A stretch of DNA of 64,000 bases from Clostridia bacterium UC5.1-2E3 (lineage in GTDB: Bacteria > Bacillota > Clostridia > Lachnospirales > Lachnospiraceae): contig BBZO01000016.1 of assembly GCA_001304875.1 (NCBI GenBank), positions 22,639-86,638 of the forward strand. Reading direction: 5' to 3'. Both the position numbers and the translations under genes were made by a program. The first letter of the stretch is position 1. Each line of letters starts with the position of its first letter. Positions 29,232 through 38,016 of this stretch are shown here, one piece after another. The notes beneath the pieces were generated by a model, which was not told the DNA's origin, made no database searches, and saw only the letters and a list, made by a program, of their open reading frames with translations.

Positions 29232-30235
29232 ATGAAAAAGAGGGCCTGTATGGCCGCCGTACTGGCGGCAGCAGGGATTCTGACGGCCTGTTCGGGAGGT
29301 CAGAAGGAGAGCGGAGAAAAAGTGTTTCAGATTGGTTTTACCACCGCGGCGGTGGAAAATGACCCTATTACATTTTTGCAAAGAATTTTCCGACCTGGTG
29401 TCGGAAAAAGCGGGGGGAGCCTTAGGATTGACGTGATGGGCGGCGGTCAGCTGGGACAGGAGGGGGAAATGTTTACCGGGATGCAGATCGGCACCACGGA
29501 TATGGCCGTCATGACCAACGCTTATGCCAGCGGCTATGTGCCGGCAGCCGGACTGTTTGACCTTCCGTTTGTTTTTAAGGACAATGAGACGGCGGCGGCG
29601 ATTCTGGACGGGGAGATCGGACAGTCGGTGCTAAAAGAATTTGACCGGTACGGGGTGAAGGCCTGGCCTGGGGAGAGGGAGGCTTCCGCCACCTGGTAAC
29701 CAAGGAGAAGGAAGTACGGGTTCCGCAGGATTTTAAGGGCCTGAAAATACGGTGCATGGAGACAGAGAGCTACATTGCCACCTATGGGGCCCTGGGAACC
29801 AACGCGGTGCCGATGGCCTGGTCGGAGACCATTACCGGCCTTCAGCAGGGAACCATTGACGGGCTGGACATCCCCATCAGCGTGACTTACACCAACGGAT
29901 TTCCGGATATTGCAAAGTATCTGAATATGACGGGACATTTCTACTCGCCTCTCATCATATGTGTGTCCGGGGAGCTCTATGATGAGCTGTCCCCAGAGGA
30001 GCAGACGCTTCTCAGGGAGGCTGCAGTGGAAGCGGGAAAGCTGAGCAGAAAGAATAATGCTGAGCTGGAAACGGTGATGCTGGAGGAAATGGAAGCGGAT
30101 GGGATGACTGTGGTGCGGGATGTGGATACAGCGGCATTCCAGGAGGTTCTGGGATCTTTTTATGCGGAAAGAGCAGAGACCATCGGAGGAACCTACGTGG
30201 AGGATCTTCTGAAGGCTCTGGAGGAAATGGAATGA
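29232..30235 (+). CDS. dctP: TRAP transporter solute-binding protein DctP (about four frame losses)
   Basis: An exported lipoprotein (MKKRACMAAVLAAAGILTAC, lipobox LTAC) that captures an organic acid and delivers it to the DctQM permease. Conserved parts are GGGQLGQEGEMFTGMQIGTT, FDLPFVFKDNETAAA and FKGLKIRCMETESY (with the Arg that binds the substrate carboxylate). One C is missing near 29665 (VKALAWGEGGFRHL). Earlier, three single losses (about 29365, 29387 and 29420) cancel to the original frame but scramble 20 residues; repair gives NDPYYIFAKNFSDLVSEKAG, the expected DctP sequence. Corrected length about 335 residues. Confidence 0.9.
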
Positions 30236-30263
30236 TTGGGGAGAGGAGGAACAGTAGGCTGAT

Positions 30264-30749
30264 ATGTTGGAGAGAGTAAAGAAAGCGGTGGAAAGGCTTC
30301 TGCATTTTATGGTTTCAGCGGCTTTTCTGGTTTTGATATTTGCCTGTGTGCTTCAGGTGTTTACGAGGTTTGTGCTTAACAATTCCCTGTCCTGGACAGA
30401 AGAGCTGGCCCGGTACGCTTTTATCTGGGCGAATTTCCTGGGGGCGGCCATCTGTACCCAGAAGGAGACCCACGCCACGGTGACGGCCGTGACGGATCTG
30501 CTTCCCAGGCGGGCCGGGGCCGCGACGAAAATTCTGGCCAATGTAGTGATTATCCTGGTTGCGTTGGTATTGATCGGGTACGGGTTTAAGGTGGCTTCGG
30601 CGGTAAGGCTGCAGCTGAGCCCGGCCCTGCGGATCAGCATGGCGCTCGTGTATGGAGCGGCGCCTGTGTGCGGCGTGTTTGTGCTGTTTTATGCTGCCTT
30701 AAATCTGGCGGCGCAGGTGAAACGTTTTAGGGGGGAGGAGACAGTCTGA
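30264..30749 (+). CDS. dctQ: TRAP transporter small permease DctQ
   Basis: A 161-residue protein with four membrane helices, starting MLERVKKAVERLLHFMVSAA. The NNSLSWTEELARYAFIWANF segment is the DctQ signature. It partners with DctM in sodium-driven uptake. Its stop overlaps the dctM start in TGATG. Confidence 0.93.
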   Translation: MLERVKKAVERLLHFMVSAAFLVLIFACVLQVFTRFVLNNSLSWTEELARYAFIWANFLGAAICTQKETHATVTAVTDLLPRRAGAATKILANVVIILVALVLIGYGFKVASAVRLQLSPALRISMALVYGAAPVCGVFVLFYAALNLAAQVKRFRGEETV

Positions 30750-32038
30750 TGGTAGGTATTATGTTTATAATTATGCTGGCGCTTATTTTTGTCGGGGTTC
30801 CGGTGGCGTTTTCTATCCTGGGCTCGGGAATCTGGTTTCTCCTGGCAACGGATATGAAGCCGCTGGCCCTGGTGTGCCAGAGAGCTGTGACGGGGCTCGA
30901 CTCCTTTCCGCTGCTGGCGGTTCCGCTCTTTGTATTTGTGGGAGATCTGATGGACCGGGGAGGCATTTCCCGGCGGATGATCCGGTGGGCGGAGAGCTTT
31001 CTGGGGTGGATGCCGGGCGGCCTGGGCGTGGTCACGATTGTGTCATGCGCCGTCTTTGCGGCTCTGACTGGCTCCGGGCCCGCCACGGTGGCAGCCATCG
31101 GGAGCATCATGATTCCTTCGCTGGTAAAGAATGGGTATCCCATGAAAACGGCGGCGGGCATGGCGGCGGCCGGAGGGGCGCTGGGACCGATTATCCCGCC
31201 CAGCATTCCCATGATTATTTACGGCGTTACCATGGGCGTCTCCATCCCGCAGATGTTTGTGGCCGGGATTGTGCCGGGCCTTCTGCTGGCGGCGCTGCTG
31301 ATTCTTGTGAACCTGGTGATCGCGGTGAAGAATCCTGAGATTCTGCGCCATCGGGGAACTTCCTTTTCCATAAAAGAGGTGCTTAAAAATACCTGGTCCG
31401 CCCTGGGGGCCCTGCTTTTGCCGGTCATTATCCTGGGCGGCATCTACAGCGGCGTGTTCACTCCCACTGAGTCGGCGGCAGTCGGCGTGGTTTACGCCCT
31501 GTTTGTAGGCATTTTTGTTTACCGTGAGATCAAGCTGTCGGACCTTCCGAAGGCACTGGTGAAGTCCATGGAGACGGCAGCCATGGTTGACATTATTATT
31601 GCGGCCGCCAACCTGCTGTCCTGGATCATGTCTGTGACCCAGGTGTCAACGGTTATCATTGAGGCGCTGTCCGCATTTATTCTTAATAAATATGTGTATC
31701 TGCTGGTGTTAATGCTTCTTCTCTTTGTGGTGGGAGCGCTGATGGATACGGTGGCAGCGATCATTATTATTGCGCCGGTCATTGTGCCCATGGGAATCCA
31801 GCTGGGGCTTGATCCCCTTCATCTGGGAATGATCTTTGTCATAAACCTGGTTATCGGCTATGTGACGCCGCCCTTTGGCTATAACCTGTTTACTGCCTGT
31901 TCGGTTACGGGGCTTAAATTTAATCAGGTGGTAAAGGGTGTGCTGCCTTTCCTGTTGATTGAGATGGCGGCGGTTATGCTGTTTGCCTATGTGCCGTCCC
32001 TTACTACCTGGCTTCCGGACCTGCTGGCGGGAAGCTGA
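30749..32038 (+). CDS. dctM: TRAP transporter large permease DctM
   Basis: A 429-residue protein with about twelve membrane helices. Signatures are FVGVPVAFSILGSGIWFLLA, LTGSGPATVAAIGSIMIPSL, PPSIPMIIYGVTMGVSIPQM and a late GYVTPPFGYNLFTACSV. It overlaps dctQ by one base (translational coupling) and ends the LysR-linked operon. The frame is intact. Confidence 0.95.
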   Translation: MVGIMFIIMLALIFVGVPVAFSILGSGIWFLLATDMKPLALVCQRAVTGLDSFPLLAVPLFVFVGDLMDRGGISRRMIRWAESFLGWMPGGLGVVTIVSCAVFAALTGSGPATVAAIGSIMIPSLVKNGYPMKTAAGMAAAGGALGPIIPPSIPMIIYGVTMGVSIPQMFVAGIVPGLLLAALLILVNLVIAVKNPEILRHRGTSFSIKEVLKNTWSALGALLLPVIILGGIYSGVFTPTESAAVGVVYALFVGIFVYREIKLSDLPKALVKSMETAAMVDIIIAAANLLSWIMSVTQVSTVIIEALSAFILNKYVYLLVLMLLLFVVGALMDTVAAIIIIAPVIVPMGIQLGLDPLHLGMIFVINLVIGYVTPPFGYNLFTACSVTGLKFNQVVKGVLPFLLIEMAAVMLFAYVPSLTTWLPDLLAGS

Positions 32039-32043
32039 TAGAC

Positions 32044-32101
32044 GCGGGGCGCGGTTAGCCTTTTACGGCTTTCCGCGCCCCGCTCTATTTATTCCTTTTT
32101 T
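32044..32101 (+). terminator. Terminator of the DUF6282-TRAP operon
   Basis: Perfect 11-bp GC stem GCGGGGCGCGG (32044-32054) with CCGCGCCCCGC (32073-32083) and a T-rich tail up to 32101. Confidence 0.85.
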
Positions 32102-32326
32102 AATTCTTCTATCATCAATCTTTCGATTCTGACTACGTCCGGCTGCGTTGGTGTAAAACGGACACCTCTTTGCCACAAAGTCAAGTGATGAATTCAAAAA
32201 GAACAAAACACCTTCTTTATCCGAAGAAGGGATGTGTCGAACCATTCAAAAGTCACTTACAGCGAAAGAACATTCAAAATTGACCTTTATCCTGACAGTA
32301 GATTGTCCTGTCTATCCATCATTCAC
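32102..32326. other. Gene-free AT-rich junction, possible coding remnant
   Basis: No complete gene. On the minus strand (about 32098-32200) one frame reads HHLTLWQRGVRFTPTQPDVV then RIERLMIEELKKE and a stop, which looks like the degraded 3' end of a gene. The rest shows nothing recognisable. It marks the left border of the AT-rich island. Confidence 0.3.
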
Positions 32327-32385
32327 GGCAAAGAAAACCGCCTGTTCCACTGACCGATTCATTCGGCCATAGGAACAGGCGGTTT
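32327..32385 (-). terminator. Terminator of the AraC gene (minus strand)
   Basis: AAACCGCCTGTTCC (32335-32348) pairs perfectly with 32372-32385; reading the minus strand, TTTTCTTT follows the stem. About 150 bases separate it from the AraC stop, and I see no gene there. Confidence 0.75.
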
Positions 32386-32539
32386 GGATTTTCTGGTTAC
32401 GAACTCTTTATTTGAGGTTGTCATTTATAGAATTCCGGAAATCGTCTTTCACAACAGCAGATATACTTTATATCATTTTCTTCGCAAGGAACCAGTTTTC
32501 CCACATTGAATATTTGCGCTCGATCTGCTTCTATAAAAA

Positions 32540-33457
32540 TTATGGACTTATTTTTCCCCGGAGCTGGTCTCTGTATTTTTTGGGGGATATACCATGATGC
32601 TCCCGAAACTTTTCCGAAATAGCTCGCGCTGTTAAAGCCGCAGGAACTCGAAATATCTGACATAGTTCTGTCTGTGCTCGTAAGCAGTATGGTAGCTATG
32701 GATAGTCGATATTCTGTAAGATATTCAATCGGTTTTTTCTTTAAAACAGCCTGAAAACAGCGAAAAACTTCGGTTCTGCTGACAGTGGATGCCTTTGCCA
32801 TATCGTCTATGCTGATGTGCTCACCATAATGCGCATGAATAAAAGTCATAATTTTTTGTAAACGTTTCGTCTGTGTGTTTTTTGGCATAGGTGTAAGTGG
32901 ATTTTTGTTTGTATTTATTTGCTCTACCAGTAAGCGGCATATTTTACAAACGGTCTCCATACAGTGAAGTTCATATGTTTGCTCTGTTCTGTTTATTTCA
33001 TATAGCTCTTTCAGGCCGGACAAAATGGCGGCGTTGGACGGATCGCTTTGTGCAAAAACCAAACATTCCGTCCCCGATTCCAGTATAGAGTAAATATTCT
33101 GATGATAAATGGTACGAAAAGATTCTGTATTAAAAAATTAGTCGGCAAGATGATGCCTGCCATCACTGTATCCGGTTCGAGTCCTTTGACACTGTGAAAG
33201 CATCCGGCATTCAGGAAAATACCATCGCCTACGGAAATTTTATGTACTGACAATTGCTCGTGTTCATTATAAATCGTGTATTCTACAACGCCTTGCAAAA
33301 CAAGTCCAAACTCAAATTCGTCATGCCAATGACAACCCCATTCTCTGTGCAAATAATCATCGAAATGGTCGCTGCATACAGCAAGCGCAAGAGAGTCGCT
33401 GTCATATAATATATTTTCCCGAAAATTTTCTGCAATTTGAAGCGTCTTATACTCCAT
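32540..33457 (-). CDS. AraC family transcriptional regulator (two frame breaks)
   Basis: About 305 residues. The N-terminal cupin sensor shows WGCHWHDEFEFGLVLQGVVE and ISVGDGIFLNAGCFHSVKG. The C-terminal AraC domain has HYGEHISIDDMAKASTVSRT and SDISSSCGFNSASYFGK, then (after repair) FREHHGISPKKYRDQLRGK. Breaks: one T missing near 33107, and two bases missing near 32606. In the repaired frame the stop is at 32540; the uncorrected frame reads on to 32421. It is divergent from the kinase-MATE operon and is its likely regulator. Confidence 0.87.
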
Positions 33458-33516
33458 GGGTTACCTCCTTCCACAAAAATGGAATGATTTTTATAAAAAA
33501 ATATACTATTCTCTCT

Positions 33517-33544
33517 TTGGATTGCTCTATATCGGTATTATAAT
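33517..33544 (+). promoter_or_regulatory. Promoter of the kinase-MATE operon
   Basis: TTGGAT (33517-33522), 16 bases, perfect TATAAT (33539-33544), in the 127-base gap divergent to the AraC gene. Confidence 0.7.
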
Positions 33545-33584
33545 TATATAACGTGCAAATGTCAACAAAAGGAGGAGGTACGTT

Positions 33585-34175
33585 ATGAACAAAGTCATTA
33601 CCATCAGCAGGGAATTTGGAAGCGGAGGCCGGGAGCTGGGAATGCTTATCGCCCAGCGGCTTCAGATACCGTTTTACGATAAAGAGCTGATTTCCCTTGC
33701 TGCTCAGGATAATACCCTGTCGGCTGAAGTAATTGAACAATATGAGGAACATTTGCAATTAAATACGCTTTGGAGCGCAGGACAAAATCTGCTCCCGTTT
33801 TATCAGCAGCCCATTACGGATCAAATCTATTTTAGACAATGTGAAACGATCCGGAACTTGGCATCAAAAGGCCCTTGTGTCATTGTAGGGCGCTGCGCTG
33901 ACAAGGTGCTGGAGGAAGCGATCCATATTTTTGTATATGCGGATCTGCGGGCGAGAGTAGAGCGCAAAATGCAGCAGGGCGTTTCTGGTTCTGTGCAAGA
34001 GGTGGAGCATCAAATCAAAGAGACCGATAAAGTGCGAAGCCGCTATTATGAGCATTATACCGATTCCAAGTGGGGAGCGATGAGAAACTACCATCTGTGC
34101 ATCGACACCACATACAATTCTTTGGAAAGCTGCTCGGAAGCGGCGGCAGTTTTTGCAGAACATTTCAGGAGGTAA
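33585..34175 (+). CDS. Cytidylate kinase-like family protein
   Basis: A 196-residue P-loop protein starting MNKVITISREFGSGGRELGM, the modified Walker A (GSGGRE) of the cytidylate kinase-like family. IPFYDKELISLAAQ and GPCVIVGRCADKVL follow, and a late DKVRSRYYEHYTDSKWG is the lid region. The family is related to CMP kinase, but its substrate is not established. GGAGGAGG precedes the ATG; the MATE gene follows after five bases, a recurrent pairing. Confidence 0.88.
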   Translation: MNKVITISREFGSGGRELGMLIAQRLQIPFYDKELISLAAQDNTLSAEVIEQYEEHLQLNTLWSAGQNLLPFYQQPITDQIYFRQCETIRNLASKGPCVIVGRCADKVLEEAIHIFVYADLRARVERKMQQGVSGSVQEVEHQIKETDKVRSRYYEHYTDSKWGAMRNYHLCIDTTYNSLESCSEAAAVFAEHFRR

Positions 34176-34180
34176 ATAGG

Positions 34181-35493
34181 ATGGATTTGCTGAAAAGCCC
34201 AATCAAGAAATTATATAGGAGTTATTTGGTTCCGTCACTGTCTGCGGCGATAGTCACGTCGGTCTATGGCTTCGTTGACATGATTGCGATTGGACAGGGG
34301 GTTGGGCCAGACGGGGCCGCAGCTCTCTCTATCGCAACACCGATTTTCGGTGTTATCTCCTTTTTTGGTATCCTTTGCGGTGTGGGTGGGAGTGTGTATT
34401 TTGGAAAAGCACGCGGCGAGGGAGAGGTTGAAAAATCAAACGCATACTTTTCTGCCTCTTTGTTTCTCACAGTTGCTTTGACGATCCTCGTATGGGCGGG
34501 GTTCAATATATTTTCCACTCCCATATATAAATTTTTCGGAGCCACAGAAAATTTAATGCCTTTTGTGCGGGACTATACAAATTGCATCGTCTGGACAATG
34601 CCGTTTTTTATTTTGTCCTCTTATCTTTCATGCTTAGTACGAAGTGACGGTGCACCGAACAAGGTCATGGCGGCGGTGGTCTCCGGCGGTGTGTTTAATG
34701 TATTTGGAGATTGGTTTTTTGTGTTCCCCATGGGTTGGGGTATGATGGGTGCGGCGCTGGCAACTGTACTCGGCACAATCATCCAATTCATCATCCTGTG
34801 CAGCCATTTTTCCAGAAGAAAAACACGTTGAAAATTGTAAAGCCCTTCAAACCCCTGAGGGCATCCCGCAATGTCTTGTTTGCTGGATTCAGCGCAAGTG
34901 TCATTGACATCGCCTTCATTGTATTGACTGTGATTTTGAACAAGCAGGTCTTACGCTATGGCGGCGAAGCGGCATTGGCGGTATTTGGGGTAGTCATTAC
35001 CTGTTCGTCCTTGTTTCAGCATCTGTTCAGCGGTGTTGGGCAGGCCATACAACCTATCGTTTCCATCAACTTCGGGGCCGGCCTGCGGGATCGGATTCAC
35101 GAGATAGATAAACTATCCGTTCTGACCGCTTTGCTGATGGGAGTCGCCTTTGCTCTCGTGGGAATCTTATTCCCGGTACAGATCACAAAGCTGTTTGTAG
35201 ACGCCACCCGCACGATTCTGGAAATTGCCCCGGGAATCATTGGCGTGTACTTCCTTTCGTTCCTGCCAATGGGTATCAATATTCAGGCAACCTATTACCT
35301 GCAATCCGTTTTGAAGTCGAAAATGGCAACGGTTTTGGCTCTGCTCCGCGGGTTGATATTCAGTGGAATATTGGTATATGTGCTTCCGTTGATATGGAAA
35401 ATCAACGGGGTATGGTGGGCTATGGTGATCACCGAGTTTTTGGTTGTTGTAATTACATTGGTTTCTTTGCGGAACGTAGATAAACAAGCATAA
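34181..35493 (+). CDS. MATE family efflux transporter (one frame break)
   Basis: The third MATE-type exporter, about 437 residues. It starts MDLLKSPIKKLYRSYLVPSL and has VTSVYGFVDMIAIGQGVGPD and GGVFNVFGDWFFVFPMGWGM. One A is missing near 34818 (HFSRKKNTLKIVKPFKP). AGGAGG precedes it. It lies in an AT-rich operon with a cytidylate kinase-like gene, and its codon use differs visibly from the GC-rich MATE genes nearby, consistent with acquisition from another lineage. Confidence 0.92.
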
Positions 35494-35530
35494 ATCCCTT
35501 TACAGAATATAAGAAAAGAGGTACTTTACC

Positions 35531-36279
35531 ATGAACAGACCTTATATTACCTGCTATATGCTGAACTCACTGGACGGAAAGATCATCGGGGAGTATTTCA
35601 ATACAGAGCGGGGCCGTGAATACATCGCAAAGTATGAGCAGTTTCACGATAAGATGGACGCAAAGGCCTGTATGTTCGGGCGGGTCACGTTTATGGATTG
35701 GCCCTGGCAATTAGCCCCCGAAAACAAGCCGGAGCTTCCAGAAAATGTTCCTCATATAGACCGGACGGACTATGTTGCGGATGTAAAGGCGGATAAATAC
35801 TGCGTCGCAATCGACCAGTCGGGGAAGCTGGCGTGGGGAGCGAATGTAATGCTTCGCGGCTCATCCGATATTTACACGAACCGGGTGGGCGACCATATCA
35901 TTTCTGTCCTGACGGAAAAGGTTTCTGATGCCTACCTGCATTACCTCCGGAACATGAAGGTTTCCTATATTTTCGGCGGCAAGGAAACGCTGGATTTTAG
36001 GCTGGTGGTTGAAAAACTTTATGCCCTGTTTGGGATCGACCATCTGCTCTTGGAAGGGGGCGGACGCTTAATGGCACTTTCATCCGGGAGGGTCTGGTAG
36101 ATGAGTACACTGTGCTGCTGGTTGCCACGGTGGACGGCGGTTCTCCTCATGAGCCAGCCAAGACTTCTTTTGAAGCGAGTCCGAATCAAGGGGCGATGGT
36201 TCCAGTTGATTTTACTGTAAAAAAGGTAGAAAAGATTGATGATACCGGCCTGTTGATGACATTTGTAAGAAATAGGTAA
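35531..36279 (+). CDS. RibD C-terminal/dihydrofolate-reductase-like protein (one frame break)
   Basis: About 249 residues of the RibD_C reductase family: MNRPYITCYMLNSLDGKIIG at the N-terminus, a central VMLRGSSDIY, and YIFGGKETLDF with HLLLEGGGRL in the nucleotide-binding half. One A is missing near 36071; restoring it gives GGRLNGTFIREGLVDEYTVL and continues to a stop at 36279. It is a probable NADPH-dependent reductase of a small molecule; a role in riboflavin synthesis is unlikely because no deaminase domain or rib genes are near. Confidence 0.82.
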
Positions 36280-36292
36280 AGGAGATAATTTT

Positions 36293-36865
36293 ATGAAACG
36301 CATTTTAGTAATACAAGGCGGTGGCAGACCAAACGGAAACACGGCCCAGCTTATCACCGCTTTCGTGAAGGGAGCGGAAAGCGCCGGACACCAGACAGAA
36401 GTTATATCGCTTCTCAAAAATGAGGTAAAGGACTGTCTGGGATGCAACGCCTGTCGGTATGGGAAACCTTGTGTGCAAAAGGACGCTTTCAATGAAATGG
36501 TTCCCAAAATTAAGTCGGCTGATTTAGTTGTGTTTGCTTCGCCGCTGTATTACTGGACATTCTCAGCTCGCCTGAAAGCCTTTATCGACCGCTTCTATTG
36601 CATGGCGGAGGAATGTGAGCCTTCGTTGGGAAGGTATGAATCCTATCCTGTCAAAGACAGCGCCCTTCTGATGACAGCGGCGGATAACTATTTTTGGACT
36701 TTTGAACAGGCGGTATCCTACTATCAATTCGCACTGGTGAACTACATCGGCTTTCATGATCGGGGAATGATCCTAGCGGGAGGCTGTGGAGATACCAATG
36801 GAACAGGTAGGATCAAAGAAACGCAATGGCTTGAAAAGGCGTTTGAATTTGGAAAAAACATATAG
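36293..36865 (+). CDS. Flavodoxin-fold NAD(P)H oxidoreductase
   Basis: A 190-residue FMN-dependent reductase family protein. MKRILVIQGGGRPNGNTAQL is the FMN phosphate-binding loop (GGGRPNGNT); CLGCNACRYGKPCVQKD is the two-Cys-pair segment common in this subgroup, and VVFASPLYYWTFSARLKAFI the second flavin-contact region. GGAG lies upstream; 13 bases separate it from the RibD-like gene. The substrate could be a quinone or xenobiotic; not determinable. Confidence 0.88.
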   Translation: MKRILVIQGGGRPNGNTAQLITAFVKGAESAGHQTEVISLLKNEVKDCLGCNACRYGKPCVQKDAFNEMVPKIKSADLVVFASPLYYWTFSARLKAFIDRFYCMAEECEPSLGRYESYPVKDSALLMTAADNYFWTFEQAVSYYQFALVNYIGFHDRGMILAGGCGDTNGTGRIKETQWLEKAFEFGKNI

Positions 36866-37096
36866 TTGCTTTATTCTTCGGATGATACGCAGGCGCAGCT
36901 GCAATATCGGAAAAGGAATCGAGTGCGCTCGGTCATCGAAAGAGTCCGGGCGCATTTTTATGGCAAGATGGTCGATACGAAACTTGTTTTACATTTTATC
37001 AAACAGCATTGGATTGTGTGTATCGCTAGCTTAGCTGATTATATACAGTGCCGCACCAATTTTCGCAGACTGCAAAACAGCTTGATAAAATGTCTG
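36866..37096. other. Gap between flavodoxin gene and recombinase remnant
   Basis: No supported gene. A long frame on the plus strand has no ribosome site and no recognisable family. This stretch is probably the junction of the inserted element and may hold an attachment scar. Confidence 0.35.
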
Positions 37097-37540
37097 TTAT
37101 TTTATTGGAGAATATACGATCCTGATTTCCTGTACGTTCTGACCGTCCACCTTCTTGACCTTGTCAATCAGCACCTTATTGATCAGCCGGTGCAGCATCG
37201 TCTCGTCCAATTCCTTAATAGCTGTGTACTGCCGGATTTCCCGGATAAAGGTACGGATGTCGCTTTCCTGCTCCTGCTCTAACGCCGCAGTCAGCTTCAT
37301 AAAACGGTGCTCAGAGAGGATTCCTTTCGCCTTGTCGGTATAAAGGCTCAGGAACATATTGTCAATCTCCTGATTGCGGCTCTGGAGCCGGTCAATTTCC
37401 TTCTTTGTTTCATTGGCGTCCGTCTTATACCGGCGCTCCATCCGGCTGCTTAGTCTCTGATAAAAGCTGTCGGCATCTTTAAGCGCCATCACCGCCAGTT
37501 CCTGAATGTCCTTCAGTACAAGGTCATGCAAATCTATGCA
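37097..37540 (-). pseudogene. C-terminal remnant of a large serine recombinase (DUF4368)
   Basis: About 145 residues matching the DUF4368 C-terminal domain of transposon-type serine recombinases: LHDLVLKDIQELAVMALKDA, RRYKTDANETKKEIDRLQSR, then EIRQYTAIKELDETMLHRLI and a VQEIRIVYSPIK end. The resolvase catalytic domain and the zinc-ribbon part are absent and there is no start codon, so it cannot be active. Its 5' end abuts the 3' end of a small gene, suggesting a deletion junction near 37535. Confidence 0.8.
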
Positions 37541-37772
37541 ATAAGCCGATGATCTTGCGGGCTGTCTTTTCTAACTCCTGTATTAGCTTTGGATCGGCTA
37601 TTCTTACAGCCTGTCCGCCTTTTATGTATTGTCCATCAATATACTGCGCGGTGGCAGGAAACATATCTTGAAAAAGAAGTACCGTTTTGCGGTCAAAGAT
37701 TTTAACAATCCTGATTGTATCTGCCGGTTTATGCTGCTTTTTTTTCTTCCGTATCAGATGTTCAATTTTCAT
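37524..37772 (-). CDS. 82-residue basic protein next to the recombinase remnant, unknown
   Basis: A Lys-rich start MKIEHLIRKKKKQHKPADTI and an AQYIDGQYIKGGQAVRIADP core. A GAGGTAAACGT ribosome site supports the ATG at 37772. No family recognised. Its last codons may have been altered by the deletion that fused it to the recombinase remnant. Its position suggests it is cargo or a helper of a former transposon. Confidence 0.5.
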   Translation of the reverse strand: MKIEHLIRKKKKQHKPADTIRIVKIFDRKTVLLFQDMFPATAQYIDGQYIKGGQAVRIADPKLIQELEKTARKIIGLLHRFA

Positions 37773-37792
37773 ACGTTTACCTCATAAAGATG

Positions 37793-37822
37793 AAGTCCCT
37801 TACCGTTGCCGGCAAGGGACTT
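37793..37822. terminator. Hairpin right of the mobile-element remnant
   Basis: AAGTCCCTT (37793-37801) with AAGGGACTT (37814-37822), followed on the plus side by GAAAACTTTTT. It may be a terminator of a lost gene of the element. Confidence 0.5.
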
Positions 37823-37956
37823 GAAAACTTTTTCACGGTCTATTTATTATTCGCATGACCGGAAGCGGACTACTTTTTAGGCAGTTACCCACCTGTTACT
37901 ATTATTATACATAGATGTGATAAGTATCTCAAGAAAAAAGTAAAATTTAGTTTTTG

Positions 37957-37985
37957 TGGTCAAATATCGCCGGGAATGGTATAAT
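37957..37985 (+). promoter_or_regulatory. Possible promoter of the DUF4015 gene
   Basis: TGGTCA, 17 bases, perfect TATAAT (37980-37985), 31 bases before the ATG. The -35 box is only a partial match. Confidence 0.5.
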
Positions 37986-38016
37986 AGGAATACTTGGCGA
38001 GAGGAATTTACAGAAA

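Noticed and set aside
32421..32539. C-terminal extension of the AraC regulator to 32421.
   Set aside because: It results from the uncorrected frame after about 32606; the repaired frame ends at 32540 with a normal AraC C-terminus.
37097..37540. An active serine recombinase of an integrative element.
   Set aside because: Only the C-terminal DUF4368 part exists; the catalytic resolvase domain and start codon are missing.
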